From Candidatus Saccharicenans sp. (GTDB lineage Bacteria > Acidobacteriota > Aminicenantia > Aminicenantales > Saccharicenantaceae), in the NCBI GenBank assembly GCA_024653215.1, contig JANLFU010000002.1:1-64000 (forward strand): DNA of 64,000 bases. The letters run 5' to 3'. The position numbers were made by a program, and so were the translations under genes. Positions 7,934 through 17,181 of the stretch are shown one piece after another (the first letter of the stretch is position 1; every line of letters begins with the position of its first letter). Below the pieces are notes generated by a model. That model was given only the letters and a program-made list of their open reading frames with translations, had not been told where the DNA came from and searched no databases.

Positions 7934-8941
7934 TTATTGCCCGATACCTTTTTTCCCCTTGTCCTTCTCCTTATCCTTTTTATCCTTATCTTTTGCACTG
8001 GCTCCTTGTTTTTCCACATCCGAACCCCCGGCTTCGACTTTTTCTTCGAACAGATCAATCTGGCCCTTTTCCAGCTTCCTGGCGATTTCCTTTAAGACGG
8101 GGTATTTTTCCAGCATGGTGGCCGGGACCTGCAGCTTTTCGCCGGTGAGCATATTTTTAATCTGCAGGGCGTTGGCCAGGGCCTGTCCCCGGTAATGGTT
8201 GTTGGTGATGATGAACACCCGGTCGCTGCCCTCGGCCAGCTTTTTTATTCTTTTTATCCAGTCCTCGAGCTCGTCGGTGGTGTAAAGGTAATTGTAACGG
8301 TCGTCCCGCCCGGCCTCTTCCCGAAACCAGTCCTTGTAATTTCGCCCGTGCAGCCGGACGTAAGAAAACAGGGGATTGGTGACGATGGCCGAGGGCTTGA
8401 TGGAGTTGCTGAAAACCGGCTGGTCTATGTTGCAGTAGCAGACCTTGTGCTCTTTCAGGAATTCATGAAAGTCGGGCCGATCCCACGAGCCGTGGCGGAC
8501 TTCCAGGGCCAGCGGGAATTCAGCGAACAGCTTGAACAGCCTCTCCAGGTAGTCCCGGTTTTCGGCCGAGTCATGAAAAGACCAGGGGAATTGAATCAGG
8601 ATGGCAGCCAGCCTCTGCTTGACGGCCAGGGGCTCTATGCCCTTCTTGAACTCGTCAACCTCTTTCTGTGAAAAATCCTTCCTCTGGTGGGTGAAGACCT
8701 GGAGCAGCTTCACGGTAAACAAGAACCGGGCAAAGGCCTGCACCCGACGCAGCCAGGAATAGGCCATTCCCGGCGAAGCCGGCCGGTAAAAAGTGGAGTT
8801 AATTTCAACAATATCAATAAAATGGGCCAGGTATTCCAGGGGATGGAAGCTGCGGCCCTTGACCGGCGGATAGACTATTCCTTCCCAGTCTTCATAGCTC
8901 CAGCCGGCCGTCCCCACGTAGTACCTGTTCATTAAACTCAT
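7934..8941 (-). CDS. DUF72 (YecE-like) protein
   Basis: This protein of about 335 residues belongs to the DUF72/YecE family of TIM-barrel proteins, whose biochemical role is not established. The N terminus YYVGTAGWSYEDWEG, the EINSTFYRPAS segment, the FTVKLLQVFTHQRK strand and the YVRLHGRNYKDW motif are all typical. The C-terminal 20 or so residues are an unusual run of alternating Lys, Asp and Glu that is probably disordered. ATG 8941 is chosen over a TTG nine codons upstream because a purine-rich AAAGAGAA precedes it. It is divergent from serS. Confidence 0.85.
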   Translation of the reverse strand: MSLMNRYYVGTAGWSYEDWEGIVYPPVKGRSFHPLEYLAHFIDIVEINSTFYRPASPGMAYSWLRRVQAFARFLFTVKLLQVFTHQRKDFSQKEVDEFKKGIEPLAVKQRLAAILIQFPWSFHDSAENRDYLERLFKLFAEFPLALEVRHGSWDRPDFHEFLKEHKVCYCNIDQPVFSNSIKPSAIVTNPLFSYVRLHGRNYKDWFREEAGRDDRYNYLYTTDELEDWIKRIKKLAEGSDRVFIITNNHYRGQALANALQIKNMLTGEKLQVPATMLEKYPVLKEIARKLEKGQIDLFEEKVEAGGSDVEKQGASAKDKDKKDKEKDKGKKGIGQ

Positions 8942-9011
8942 TTTATTCTCTTTTCCCGGGCCCTTCAACCACGGGCTTTTCCCCCTGATAACCTTAAGAA
9001 AACGCTGATAA

Positions 9012-10325
<1,314 letters not shown>

Positions 10326-10647
10326 ACTCTATAAGCCGGGTCCATCTCAGAATTTTTAAGCCCCGTCCTATTTTATTTTTTTTTCTTTTTTTTCATTTTT
10401 TTCATCTTATACCCAATCTGAGCATCAGCCGGCTGGAAGCCTGAAACTCTTGTTTAATATTCCGGTTCCAGGCTTTAGGGCTGAAAACCCGGGGGCTGAA
10501 AAAGCGGACAACAGAAATTGAGTTACAAAAAAATGGGTGCTGCCGGGGTCCGTAGCTTTGCCTGCTTGTAGTTATTTATAATCCATTTGCGATTTTTTCC
10601 CGATGCTAATCGGGCTTCAATTGCCGGGCCTGAAAGAAAGGGCGGGG
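10326..10647. other. Intergenic region between serS and the PAP2 gene
   Basis: No gene was recognised in these 322 bases between the convergent serS and PAP2 genes. There is a pyrimidine tract at about 10371-10410, mostly T, which could help end serS transcription, although no strong GC hairpin precedes it. An imperfect inverted repeat (AAGCCTG ... CAGGCTT) lies at about 10437-10477. Confidence 0.5.
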
Positions 10648-11502
10648 TTAAAATTGATAGCTCAGGCCGAAGGCCAGGAAGCGGTGGCCGAGGTTAAAAG
10701 ATAGGGTTGCTCTATTTGCTTTCTTTTCGGGTGATTCGGGCTTACTCAGCTTGCGGGCGATAAAGTAACCGAGAAGGGCGGAGCCAACCACATCCGAAGC
10801 GAAGTGCTTATCAAGAAAAATTCTGGACAGGGAAATACCCGAGGCGATGGCAAAAAATGTGGCCCGAAGGTAGGGGCTTTTGACCCGGGAAGCCAGGCTG
10901 GTGGCCACGGCCCAGGCTGCGGCCGAGTGACCGGAAGGAAAGGACTGCCACTGGCCCTGGAGGGTGACGGGATTAAAGGCAAAAGGCCCTTCCAGGGTGT
11001 AGGGCCTGGCTCGGCCGATACCTATCTTGCCCGCCTTGACAAAAAGCTCGGTTATGAGGAGACTCTCTCCAGCCAGAAGGAAGGTGGCCCTGGTCGAGGC
11101 CGAATGTTTGAAGTGCCCGATAAGGTACCCGGCCGAAAGCATCCCCAGCAGGCCAAGCGGTGCCCCGGCGAAAGAAAAGGCCCTGGAGACTGAAGTCAGG
11201 GTGGGGGATTCGTGCTCGTAAACCTGGCGGTGAATTGAGTTGTCCAGCGGAAAGAAGGCAGAAGTGGCGGCCAGGCTCAGGCCGAATCTAAACCAGTCTT
11301 TCTTTTCCCAGCTCCCGGGCGAGCTCAGTATCATCCCGGTATCTTTTAAGATTTTCTTGAAGTATCTGCCGTTAAGTTCAGAAATGGTGTCGGCCGGCCG
11401 GGCCGGCAGCGCCTGTACCAGGAAGTTAACGGCCAGGAATATAAGCAGCAAGTTGGCAGGCAATTTCCTTGAGGATCGGCTCCTGGCTATTTGATGATTC
11501 AT
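10648..11502 (-). CDS. PAP2-superfamily membrane phosphatase
   Basis: This protein of about 284 residues has an N-terminal signal or anchor segment and the three phosphatase motifs of the PAP2 superfamily: KIGIGRARP, the central PSGHSAAAW and SRIFLDKHFASD. These catalyse removal of a phosphate from lipid phosphates or isoprenyl pyrophosphates, with the active site on the periplasmic face. Between them lie hydrophobic membrane segments. Substrate cannot be told; undecaprenyl-pyrophosphate or phosphatidate-type lipids are the usual choices. ATG 11502 is preferred over an upstream TTG because GGAAGAA lies just upstream. The C-terminal HRFLAFGLSYQF resembles an outer-membrane strand end, which is unusual for this family. 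Confidence 0.85.
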   Translation of the reverse strand: MNHQIARSRSSRKLPANLLLIFLAVNFLVQALPARPADTISELNGRYFKKILKDTGMILSSPGSWEKKDWFRFGLSLAATSAFFPLDNSIHRQVYEHESPTLTSVSRAFSFAGAPLGLLGMLSAGYLIGHFKHSASTRATFLLAGESLLITELFVKAGKIGIGRARPYTLEGPFAFNPVTLQGQWQSFPSGHSAAAWAVATSLASRVKSPYLRATFFAIASGISLSRIFLDKHFASDVVGSALLGYFIARKLSKPESPEKKANRATLSFNLGHRFLAFGLSYQF

Positions 11503-11907
11503 TTCGGTTCTTCCGTTCAATATAATGTTAATAATATTGTGGATTTATTTCGCTGCCTGGCCCGGCTTATTGAAGCTTTGTAATTTTTCATCAAGGCGCA
11601 AATCTTACGATTCTTAACTCAGCTTATTCCAATAACAAAGAGGTTTCAAGCTCGCCCCGATGATCTATCGGGATTCTTAATTAAACGGTCAAAAAATTTA
11701 TGACCTGGAGCCTGCCTGATTGCTGGCCGGGTCCGGCCTGTTTGCTGACCGGCTTCCTGGGAAATAACGGGAAGAGGCTTCCTTTTGCCATTTTCTGCCA
11801 GCCTTCCTTGATAAAAAGACCGGAATCCGGGCTTCCGGGTGATATTTTCAGCGAAGATCAGTCCAGATTTGTCAACATTTTATAAATATGGCCGGCCACA
11901 GTGGCCC
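11503..11907. other. Intergenic region upstream of the PAP2 gene
   Basis: About 400 bases between the PAP2 gene start and the tRNA-Ser promoter. Short frames here lack ribosome sites and recognisable products. AT-rich stretches near 11520-11545 may hold the PAP2 promoter but no convincing -35/-10 pair was found. Confidence 0.4.
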
Positions 11908-11936
11908 TTGTCATAAGGCGGGTCTGAGATTAAAAT
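11908..11936 (+). promoter_or_regulatory. Promoter of tRNA-Ser(UGA)
   Basis: TTGTCA at 11908-11913 and TAAAAT at 11931-11936 are separated by 17 bases. The predicted start is about six bases before the tRNA 5' end at 11949. Confidence 0.6.
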
Positions 11937-11948
11937 ACTTACCATCCC

Positions 11949-12038
11949 GGAGGGATGGCCGAGTGGTTTAAGGCGGCGGTCTTGAAAACCGCTTTCCGGT
12001 ATCCCGGAACGGGGGTTCGAATCCCTCTCCCTCCGCCA
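11949..12038 (+). tRNA. tRNA-Ser, anticodon UGA
   Basis: A 90-base cloverleaf can be drawn. The acceptor stem GGAGGGA pairs with TCCCTCC, followed by discriminator G and an encoded CCA. The anticodon loop CTTGAAA reads UGA, which decodes UCA-type serine codons. The long variable arm is typical of class II tRNA-Ser. The T loop is TTCGAAT. Confidence 0.95.
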
Positions 12039-12173
12039 TTAATTTCCCCGAATTCTTTTCTTCAGGAGCTATAGCTGGGCTCGGCTTCAGCTTTTTATTT
12101 ATCCAGATGTTTCTATAAAATGGCAAAAATGCTTTTTAGCGACTGATGAAAGAGCCGGCCTGGAAAATCTGAT

Positions 12174-12220
12174 CGGTTAAGGGGATAGACTGCAGGTCAG
12201 TCCATCTGTCTGATTAACCG
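12174..12220 (+). other. Nested inverted repeat in intergenic DNA
   Basis: An outer 7-base stem CGGTTAA (12174-12180) / TTAACCG (12214-12220) encloses an inner stem of GAT-x-GACTG (12184-12192) and CAGTC-x-ATC (12198-12206) with a five-base loop. A separate small stem CAAAA-TGCG-TTTTG follows directly. It could be a small structured RNA, the attenuator of the downstream aminotransferase gene or a protein-binding site. No known RNA family was recognised. Confidence 0.3.
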
Positions 12221-12334
12221 CAAAATGCGTTTTGGCTATTTAAGAGTTCACGACATAGCGGCCGAAAATTGCCTGTCATCTTATAAAACAATCCTGTTAT
12301 TATTTTAAGCTGGCGGGCAGTTTGTCCGTGTGAA

Positions 12335-12364
12335 TTGACTTTGAATGGAATTAAAAATTAAAAT
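12335..12364 (+). promoter_or_regulatory. Promoter of the Tat-exported aminotransferase
   Basis: TTGACT (12335-12340) and TAAAAT (12359-12364) with an 18-base spacer. The predicted leader is about 40 bases and carries AAGGAGG just before the ATG at 12413. Confidence 0.6.
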
Positions 12365-12412
12365 AGCCGCGGATTTTGTTCTTTAATTCTATTGACCCGA
12401 TAAGGAGGTGGC

Positions 12413-13786
12413 ATGAAATCCCCGAATATCAGCCGACGCGAATTCCTGCGGACAGCCGGAGCGGCCGGAGCCGTGGCCTTCAGCTGGAACCTGGCCAACC
12501 TGGAAAGGGTAGAGGCGGCAACCCAGGCCGTGGCCAGCAAGACCCCGGAGGAAGTGGCTAAGGATGAATTCTACTGGCGTGAAGTTCAGTTAGGTTTCAA
12601 GCTGGACCGCTCGCTCATCAACCTCAACAACGGCTTTACCTGTCCCTGCCCCCGGGTGGTCCTGGAATCGGCCTTTCGCTATACCGAAATGATAAACATG
12701 CTGCCGGTCCACTACCAGGGCATGGTGGCCGGAAACATCGAGACTATCCGCCGCCGCATGGCCAAGGAGTTCGGCTGCGACCCGGAAGAGCTGGCCTTAA
12801 CCCGCGGGGCCAGTGAAGCCCTGCAGATTGCCCAGAACGGAATCGACCTCCAGCCGGGCGATGAGGTCCTGACCACCGAGCAGGACTATCCGCGGATGCT
12901 GACCACCTGGGACCAGAGGATGCGCCGCCAGGGTATCAAGGTCACCAGGCTGCAGTTCCCGGTGCCGGCCACCCAGGATTACCTCTATAAAATGTTCGAG
13001 CAGGCCATCACCCCGAAGACCAAGGTGATTCACTTCTGCCACATAACCAACCTCACCGGCCAGCTTTTCCCGGTGCAGAGAATCTGCCGGATGGCCCGTT
13101 CCAAGGGCATCGTGACCATAGTTGACGGGGCCCACGCCCTCGGTCATTTCCCCTTCAAGCTGCGCGACCTGGAATGCGACGCTTACGGCGTCAGCCTGCA
13201 CAAGTGGCTGCTGGCCCCCATCGGTAACGGTTGCCTTTATGTCCGGCGCGAGATGATTCCAAAGTTCTGGCCGCTCCAGGCCGCGCCCGAGCAGCAGGAT
13301 AACGACATCCGCAAGTTTGAAGCCATCGGCACCCATCCGTGGGGAATCAGGGCGGCCCTGGGTGAAGCTCTGGCCTACCACCAGGCCATCGGAGCTGAAC
13401 GCAAGGCGGCCCGGATGCGCTACCTGACCCTGCGTTACGTCAATGCCCTGAAGAAGTACCCGCGCTTCAAGATGCTGACCGACATGTCGGAGCCGGCCCA
13501 GGCCTGGGGTGTGGCTGCCTGCTACATCGAGGGGATCGATGTCCGGGCCCTGTCCAATTTCCTGAGAAAGAAGTACCGGATTATCACCGTGCCCCTGGTG
13601 GGAGGGGCTCCACCAAACCAGGTCTTTGACTACCAGGCCCTGCGGATTTCACCCAATATCTATACCACCACGGAAGAAATCGATACCTTCATCGAAGCCA
13701 TGGAAGATGCCATCAAGAACGGAGTGGAGGAGGACGTGTTTATGCCCGTGGCCAGCGGCTCCGGGGCCGGGGAAGTCCTGGTTTGA
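12413..13786 (+). CDS. Tat-exported class V aminotransferase
   Basis: This 457-residue PLP enzyme is of the class V aminotransferase/cysteine desulfurase/isopenicillin N epimerase-like group. The N terminus has S-R-R-E-F-L (residues 7-12) followed by an Ala/Gly-rich hydrophobic segment, a classic twin-arginine signal, so it should reach the periplasm already folded with its cofactor. The cofactor Asp is D238 in VDGAHALG and the Schiff-base lysine is K264 in SLHKWL. RGASEALQIA is the phosphate-binding region. Substrate is unknown; epimerase-type members act on peptides or amino acids. AAGGAGG precedes the start. It is flanked by two tRNA-Ser genes and followed by a small exported protein. Confidence 0.9.
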   Translation: MKSPNISRREFLRTAGAAGAVAFSWNLANLERVEAATQAVASKTPEEVAKDEFYWREVQLGFKLDRSLINLNNGFTCPCPRVVLESAFRYTEMINMLPVHYQGMVAGNIETIRRRMAKEFGCDPEELALTRGASEALQIAQNGIDLQPGDEVLTTEQDYPRMLTTWDQRMRRQGIKVTRLQFPVPATQDYLYKMFEQAITPKTKVIHFCHITNLTGQLFPVQRICRMARSKGIVTIVDGAHALGHFPFKLRDLECDAYGVSLHKWLLAPIGNGCLYVRREMIPKFWPLQAAPEQQDNDIRKFEAIGTHPWGIRAALGEALAYHQAIGAERKAARMRYLTLRYVNALKKYPRFKMLTDMSEPAQAWGVAACYIEGIDVRALSNFLRKKYRIITVPLVGGAPPNQVFDYQALRISPNIYTTTEEIDTFIEAMEDAIKNGVEEDVFMPVASGSGAGEVLV

Positions 13787-13853
13787 GATAGCCTGATATA
13801 TGAATGGTTATTCATATATTAGCCTGAAGAAAAATTTAAGGGAGGCCTCGACC

Positions 13854-14309
13854 ATGAGAAAAGTTAACTTAGCTGCTCCTTTGTTGATAATGGCGGCGAT
13901 TATGATAGTTTTGCCGGTAATCATGGCGGCAGAGACCCAGGCCGGGCAGGCCTCGGGCCAGGCCGCCCTGTTCAAGGTACCTTTTGAGTTCCGGGCAGCC
14001 GGTAAAAAAATCCCGGCCGGAGAATACTGGTTCGGTTTCAACCAGGCCGGAAAGCTCATCCTGCGCCAGACGGCTACCGGCAAGGAGCTCGAGCTCCAGG
14101 TCCTGGAAAAGTTGACGCCACCAGAACAGCCGGCGGCCGAGCCGCGCCTGGTATTTGATGAAGTGGGCGATTTTGCCCCATCTTACACCGAGTATTTTAC
14201 GGTCTATGTCCTGTCGGAAATCTGGCTTTCGGGCCAGGACGGATTTCTCATCCACGTTACCAAGAGCCAGCACAAGGAGAAAACAGTTAACGGGACAGCC
14301 GCGAAGTAG
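13854..14309 (+). CDS. Small exported protein of acidobacterial type
   Basis: This 151-residue protein has an N-terminal signal peptide (hydrophobic residues about 6-24, cleavage near AAE). The mature part begins with a FKVPFEFRAAGKKIPAGEYWFG stretch; the pattern VPFxF...G...(L/I)PAG.Y is common in small secreted proteins of Acidobacteria whose role is unknown. ATG 13854 is chosen because GGGAGG lies upstream; the frame stays open back to 13800, close after the aminotransferase stop at 13786, so the two are likely cotranscribed. Confidence 0.7.
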   Translation: MRKVNLAAPLLIMAAIMIVLPVIMAAETQAGQASGQAALFKVPFEFRAAGKKIPAGEYWFGFNQAGKLILRQTATGKELELQVLEKLTPPEQPAAEPRLVFDEVGDFAPSYTEYFTVYVLSEIWLSGQDGFLIHVTKSQHKEKTVNGTAAK

Positions 14310-14368
14310 CCAGCACCGGGGTTTTTTTTAGGGCAAAAACGTGTTAAAATAACGCTGCTTTCAGGCGC

Positions 14369-14462
<94 letters not shown>

Positions 14463-14786
14463 TTGCTCCTAATCCTGCCTTTGCTTTTCCAGGCAGCAGA
14501 ATTGTAAGAAATCCTGCCAGTTTAAGAAACCCGATTACTCTTGATATCTACGGAAAGCCTGGTTTTTTCGACCGCTCAGGAGCCAAGCCCATAGGTTCAG
14601 GATGGCAATTCCTTGAATAAATATATCCAGCTTTGTATTTAATAAATGGAAATGAGCTCTTTTCCTCTTTATTAAATCGGCTGCCAGCCGAACCAGACAA
14701 CTTCCGGCACCGGGTGTCAATCTTCCGCTCTGCCTGGTCACATTTAATTCTTTATGTGGCGGCACCTGTTTACTGCCGGCCTATGC
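14463..14786. other. Intergenic region downstream of tRNA-Ser(GCU)
   Basis: No gene or RNA was recognised in these 324 bases. A short plus-strand frame runs out of the tRNA and is not considered coding. The region separates the tRNA from the convergent M3 peptidase gene. Confidence 0.4.
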
Positions 14787-16919
14787 TCACTCGATAAAAC
14801 CGCGCTTTTTAAGCAGGGGTTCTTTCCTGGGTTCGCGGCCGCGGAACTTTATGTACTGGCTGAGGTAATCGGCCGAGCCGTACTTTTCCAGGACTTCCTG
14901 CCGGAACTTGAGGGCCGTTTTCTGGTCAAACAGCCCGCGCTCCTTGAAAGCTTCAAAGGCGTCGCTGTCCAGAACCTCGGCCCAGATGTAAACGTAATAA
15001 CCGGCTGAATAGCCGCCGGAGAAAATATGCTGGAAGTAGGTGCTGCGGTAGCGGGGGGCGATGGCCTCAATCAGGCCCAGCTGGTTGAAGACCTTTCTCT
15101 CGAAATCATTCACCTCGTAATCCTCGGTGAAGATGGTCTTATGCCAGTAAATATCCAGCAGCGAAGCGGCCAGGTATTCTGTGGAAGCAAAGCCCTGGTT
15201 GAAGAGGGCGCTGTTCTTTATCTTCTGAATCAGGGTGTCCGGGATTACCTCGCCGGTGGCATAGTGTTTCGCGTACATCTTCAAGAATTCCGGTTCGGTC
15301 ACCCAGTTTTCCATGATCTGCGAGGGCAGTTCCACCCCGTCCCTGGGAACGAAGCGGTTGTTGTACTTGCCGTTGGCCAGCAGGGTGGCCAGCGAGTGGC
15401 CGAATTCATGGAAAGCGGTCTGGACTTCATCCAGCGACAGCAGGGCCGGAAGCTTTTCGGTCGGACGGGTGAAGTTGCAAGTTATGGTGGAAAGGGGAGC
15501 CACGCGCTTTCCGTTCTCATAGCTCTGGCGGCGCAGGGCGCCGGACCAGGCTCCGCTTCTCTTGGAAGCCCGGGGGAAGAAATCGAGGTAAAGCAGCCCG
15601 ACATGCTGGCCGTTCTTTTCCTTGACTTCGTAGACTTCAACTTCGGGGTGGTAGACGGAAACGTTGTTCAGCTTCTCAAATTTCAGGCCATAGAGCAGGC
15701 CGGCCAGGGTGAACATCCCGTTCCGGACGTTATCTATGGAAAAATAAGGCCGGACTTCCTCGTCTTTAAGGTCGTACTTTCTCTGGCGAAGCTTCTCGGC
15801 GTAGTACCACCAGTCCCAGGGGGCAATCTTGAAGTCGGCACCTTCCTCGTCGGCAATCTGCTGCATTTCGCTGAGCTCGGCTTTGGCCCGCTTCAGGGCA
15901 TATCCCCAGAGTTCCATCAGGAACTCTTCCACCTTTTCGGGGGTCCTGGCCATGTTGGTTTCTATGGCATAGTGGGCAAAGGTCGGGTAGCCCAGCAACT
16001 TGGCTCGCTCGGTGCGCAGGGCGATTATTTTCTTGATGATTTCCTTGTTGTCGTACTCGTTGTAGCGGTCGCCACGACTCAGGTAGGCTTCAAACAGGCG
16101 CCGGCGCAGCTCGCGGTTCTTGGCATACTGCAGGAAGGGAGTCATGCTGGGAACCTGGGTGGTAAAAACCCACTTGCCTTCCAGGCCCATTTTCCTGGCG
16201 GTTTCGGCCGCGCTGTCGATGATATTCTGGGGCAGCCCGGCCAGGTGCTTGGGGTTTTCGATGACAAGGCGGGAGGAGTTGGTCTCCTGGAGGACGTTGT
16301 TTCCAAACTTAAGCGATAGCATCGATAGCTGGCTGTTGATCTGGCGCAGCTTCTCCTTCTCCTGGGGCCCGAGCAGGGCTCCGGCCCGGACAAAGTCCTG
16401 GTAGATTTTTTCCAGCAGGAATTTTTCTTCGGGTCCCAGCTTGAGTTTGGCCCTCCGGTCGTAAGCCGCCTTGATGCGGGTGAAAAGCTTTTCGTTCAGG
16501 TAGATGCTGGAGCGGTGCTGGCTGGTGAGGGGAGTGGACTGCTCGGCAATCTTCTGAAGCTCGGGCGAGGTGTTGGCACTCTGAAGGGTGCCGAAAACAG
16601 CCTGCACTCTTTCTAAGAATTTTCCACTGCGGTCAAAGGCCAGGATGGTATTCTCGAAGGTTGGTGGCTGCGGGTTGTTGGCGATGGCTTCTATTTCGGC
16701 CTGGTGCAGTTCAATTCCTTTTTTTATGGCCGGAAGGAAATGCTCGTTCTTGATCAGGTCGAAGGGCGGAGTCTCAAACGGGGTGTTAAAAGCCGAAAAG
16801 AAGGGGTTGTTCTGTTCCTGGGCGGAGAGGGGAACCTGGAGAACGATGGTCAACAGGGCCAGTAGCACCAGGGCCAGCCCCGTCCTTAAAATTTTTCCGG
16901 GTTTAAGATTTCCTGACAT
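14787..16919 (-). CDS. M3-family zinc peptidase, Dcp-like, exported
   Basis: This 710-residue protein has an N-terminal signal peptide (hydrophobic residues about 12-30, ending near LSAQ) and the M3 zinc-peptidase catalytic motif H-E-F-G-H at about residues 504-508, followed by an expected downstream Glu. Overall length and the N-terminal NPFFSAFNTPFETPPF segment match peptidyl-dipeptidase Dcp, which removes dipeptides from C termini, more closely than oligopeptidase F. It probably degrades peptides in the periplasm. The start at 16919 is chosen because AAGGAGC is well placed; the frame extends 23 codons further up but without a signal for initiation. Confidence 0.9.
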   Translation of the reverse strand: MSGNLKPGKILRTGLALVLLALLTIVLQVPLSAQEQNNPFFSAFNTPFETPPFDLIKNEHFLPAIKKGIELHQAEIEAIANNPQPPTFENTILAFDRSGKFLERVQAVFGTLQSANTSPELQKIAEQSTPLTSQHRSSIYLNEKLFTRIKAAYDRRAKLKLGPEEKFLLEKIYQDFVRAGALLGPQEKEKLRQINSQLSMLSLKFGNNVLQETNSSRLVIENPKHLAGLPQNIIDSAAETARKMGLEGKWVFTTQVPSMTPFLQYAKNRELRRRLFEAYLSRGDRYNEYDNKEIIKKIIALRTERAKLLGYPTFAHYAIETNMARTPEKVEEFLMELWGYALKRAKAELSEMQQIADEEGADFKIAPWDWWYYAEKLRQRKYDLKDEEVRPYFSIDNVRNGMFTLAGLLYGLKFEKLNNVSVYHPEVEVYEVKEKNGQHVGLLYLDFFPRASKRSGAWSGALRRQSYENGKRVAPLSTITCNFTRPTEKLPALLSLDEVQTAFHEFGHSLATLLANGKYNNRFVPRDGVELPSQIMENWVTEPEFLKMYAKHYATGEVIPDTLIQKIKNSALFNQGFASTEYLAASLLDIYWHKTIFTEDYEVNDFERKVFNQLGLIEAIAPRYRSTYFQHIFSGGYSAGYYVYIWAEVLDSDAFEAFKERGLFDQKTALKFRQEVLEKYGSADYLSQYIKFRGREPRKEPLLKKRGFIE

Positions 16920-17121
16920 GGCACGCTCCTTGGTAGTAATTATCGAATTCAAGAAGATAATGATTATAACTTGCCGGGCCTCGGCCAAGTCAAGCAGAAG
17001 CTTCTCGACTGCGGGCTGGGCCCCCGGTTAGAATTGAGCACCCGGGCCGGGAGATAGACCCGGCATATCAGGTTTTTTAATTCTTCGAAAATGGATCATC
17101 ATAGACCACAGAACTCGCTGA

Positions 17122-17149
17122 TTGACAACAGTGAAGCCGGTTTTATAAA
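17122..17149 (+). promoter_or_regulatory. Promoter of the GH106-like gene
   Basis: A perfect -35 TTGACA (17122-17127) and TATAAA (17144-17149) with a 16-base spacer. The expected leader is about 25 bases and contains GAGG before ATG 17182. Confidence 0.7.
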
Positions 17150-17181
17150 TTGAGCTTAACGACTCAGAATGAGGTGTGCCG

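Noticed and set aside
7702-8058. Minus-strand frame of 118 codons overlapping the 3' end of the DUF72 gene
   Set aside because: It shares most of its length with the Lys-rich end of DUF72 in another frame, has no ribosome site and no recognisable motif.
10371-10410. T-rich tract after serS as a rho-independent terminator
   Set aside because: No GC-rich hairpin lies directly before it, so only an unproven aid to termination is possible.
11700-11885. 61-codon plus-strand frame upstream of tRNA-Ser
   Set aside because: No ribosome site, no homologous pattern and composition like the surrounding intergenic DNA.
15027-16319. Long plus-strand frame of 430 codons opposite the M3 peptidase
   Set aside because: It is antisense to the M3 coding region and arises from codon bias in GC-rich DNA; no start signal or family fits.
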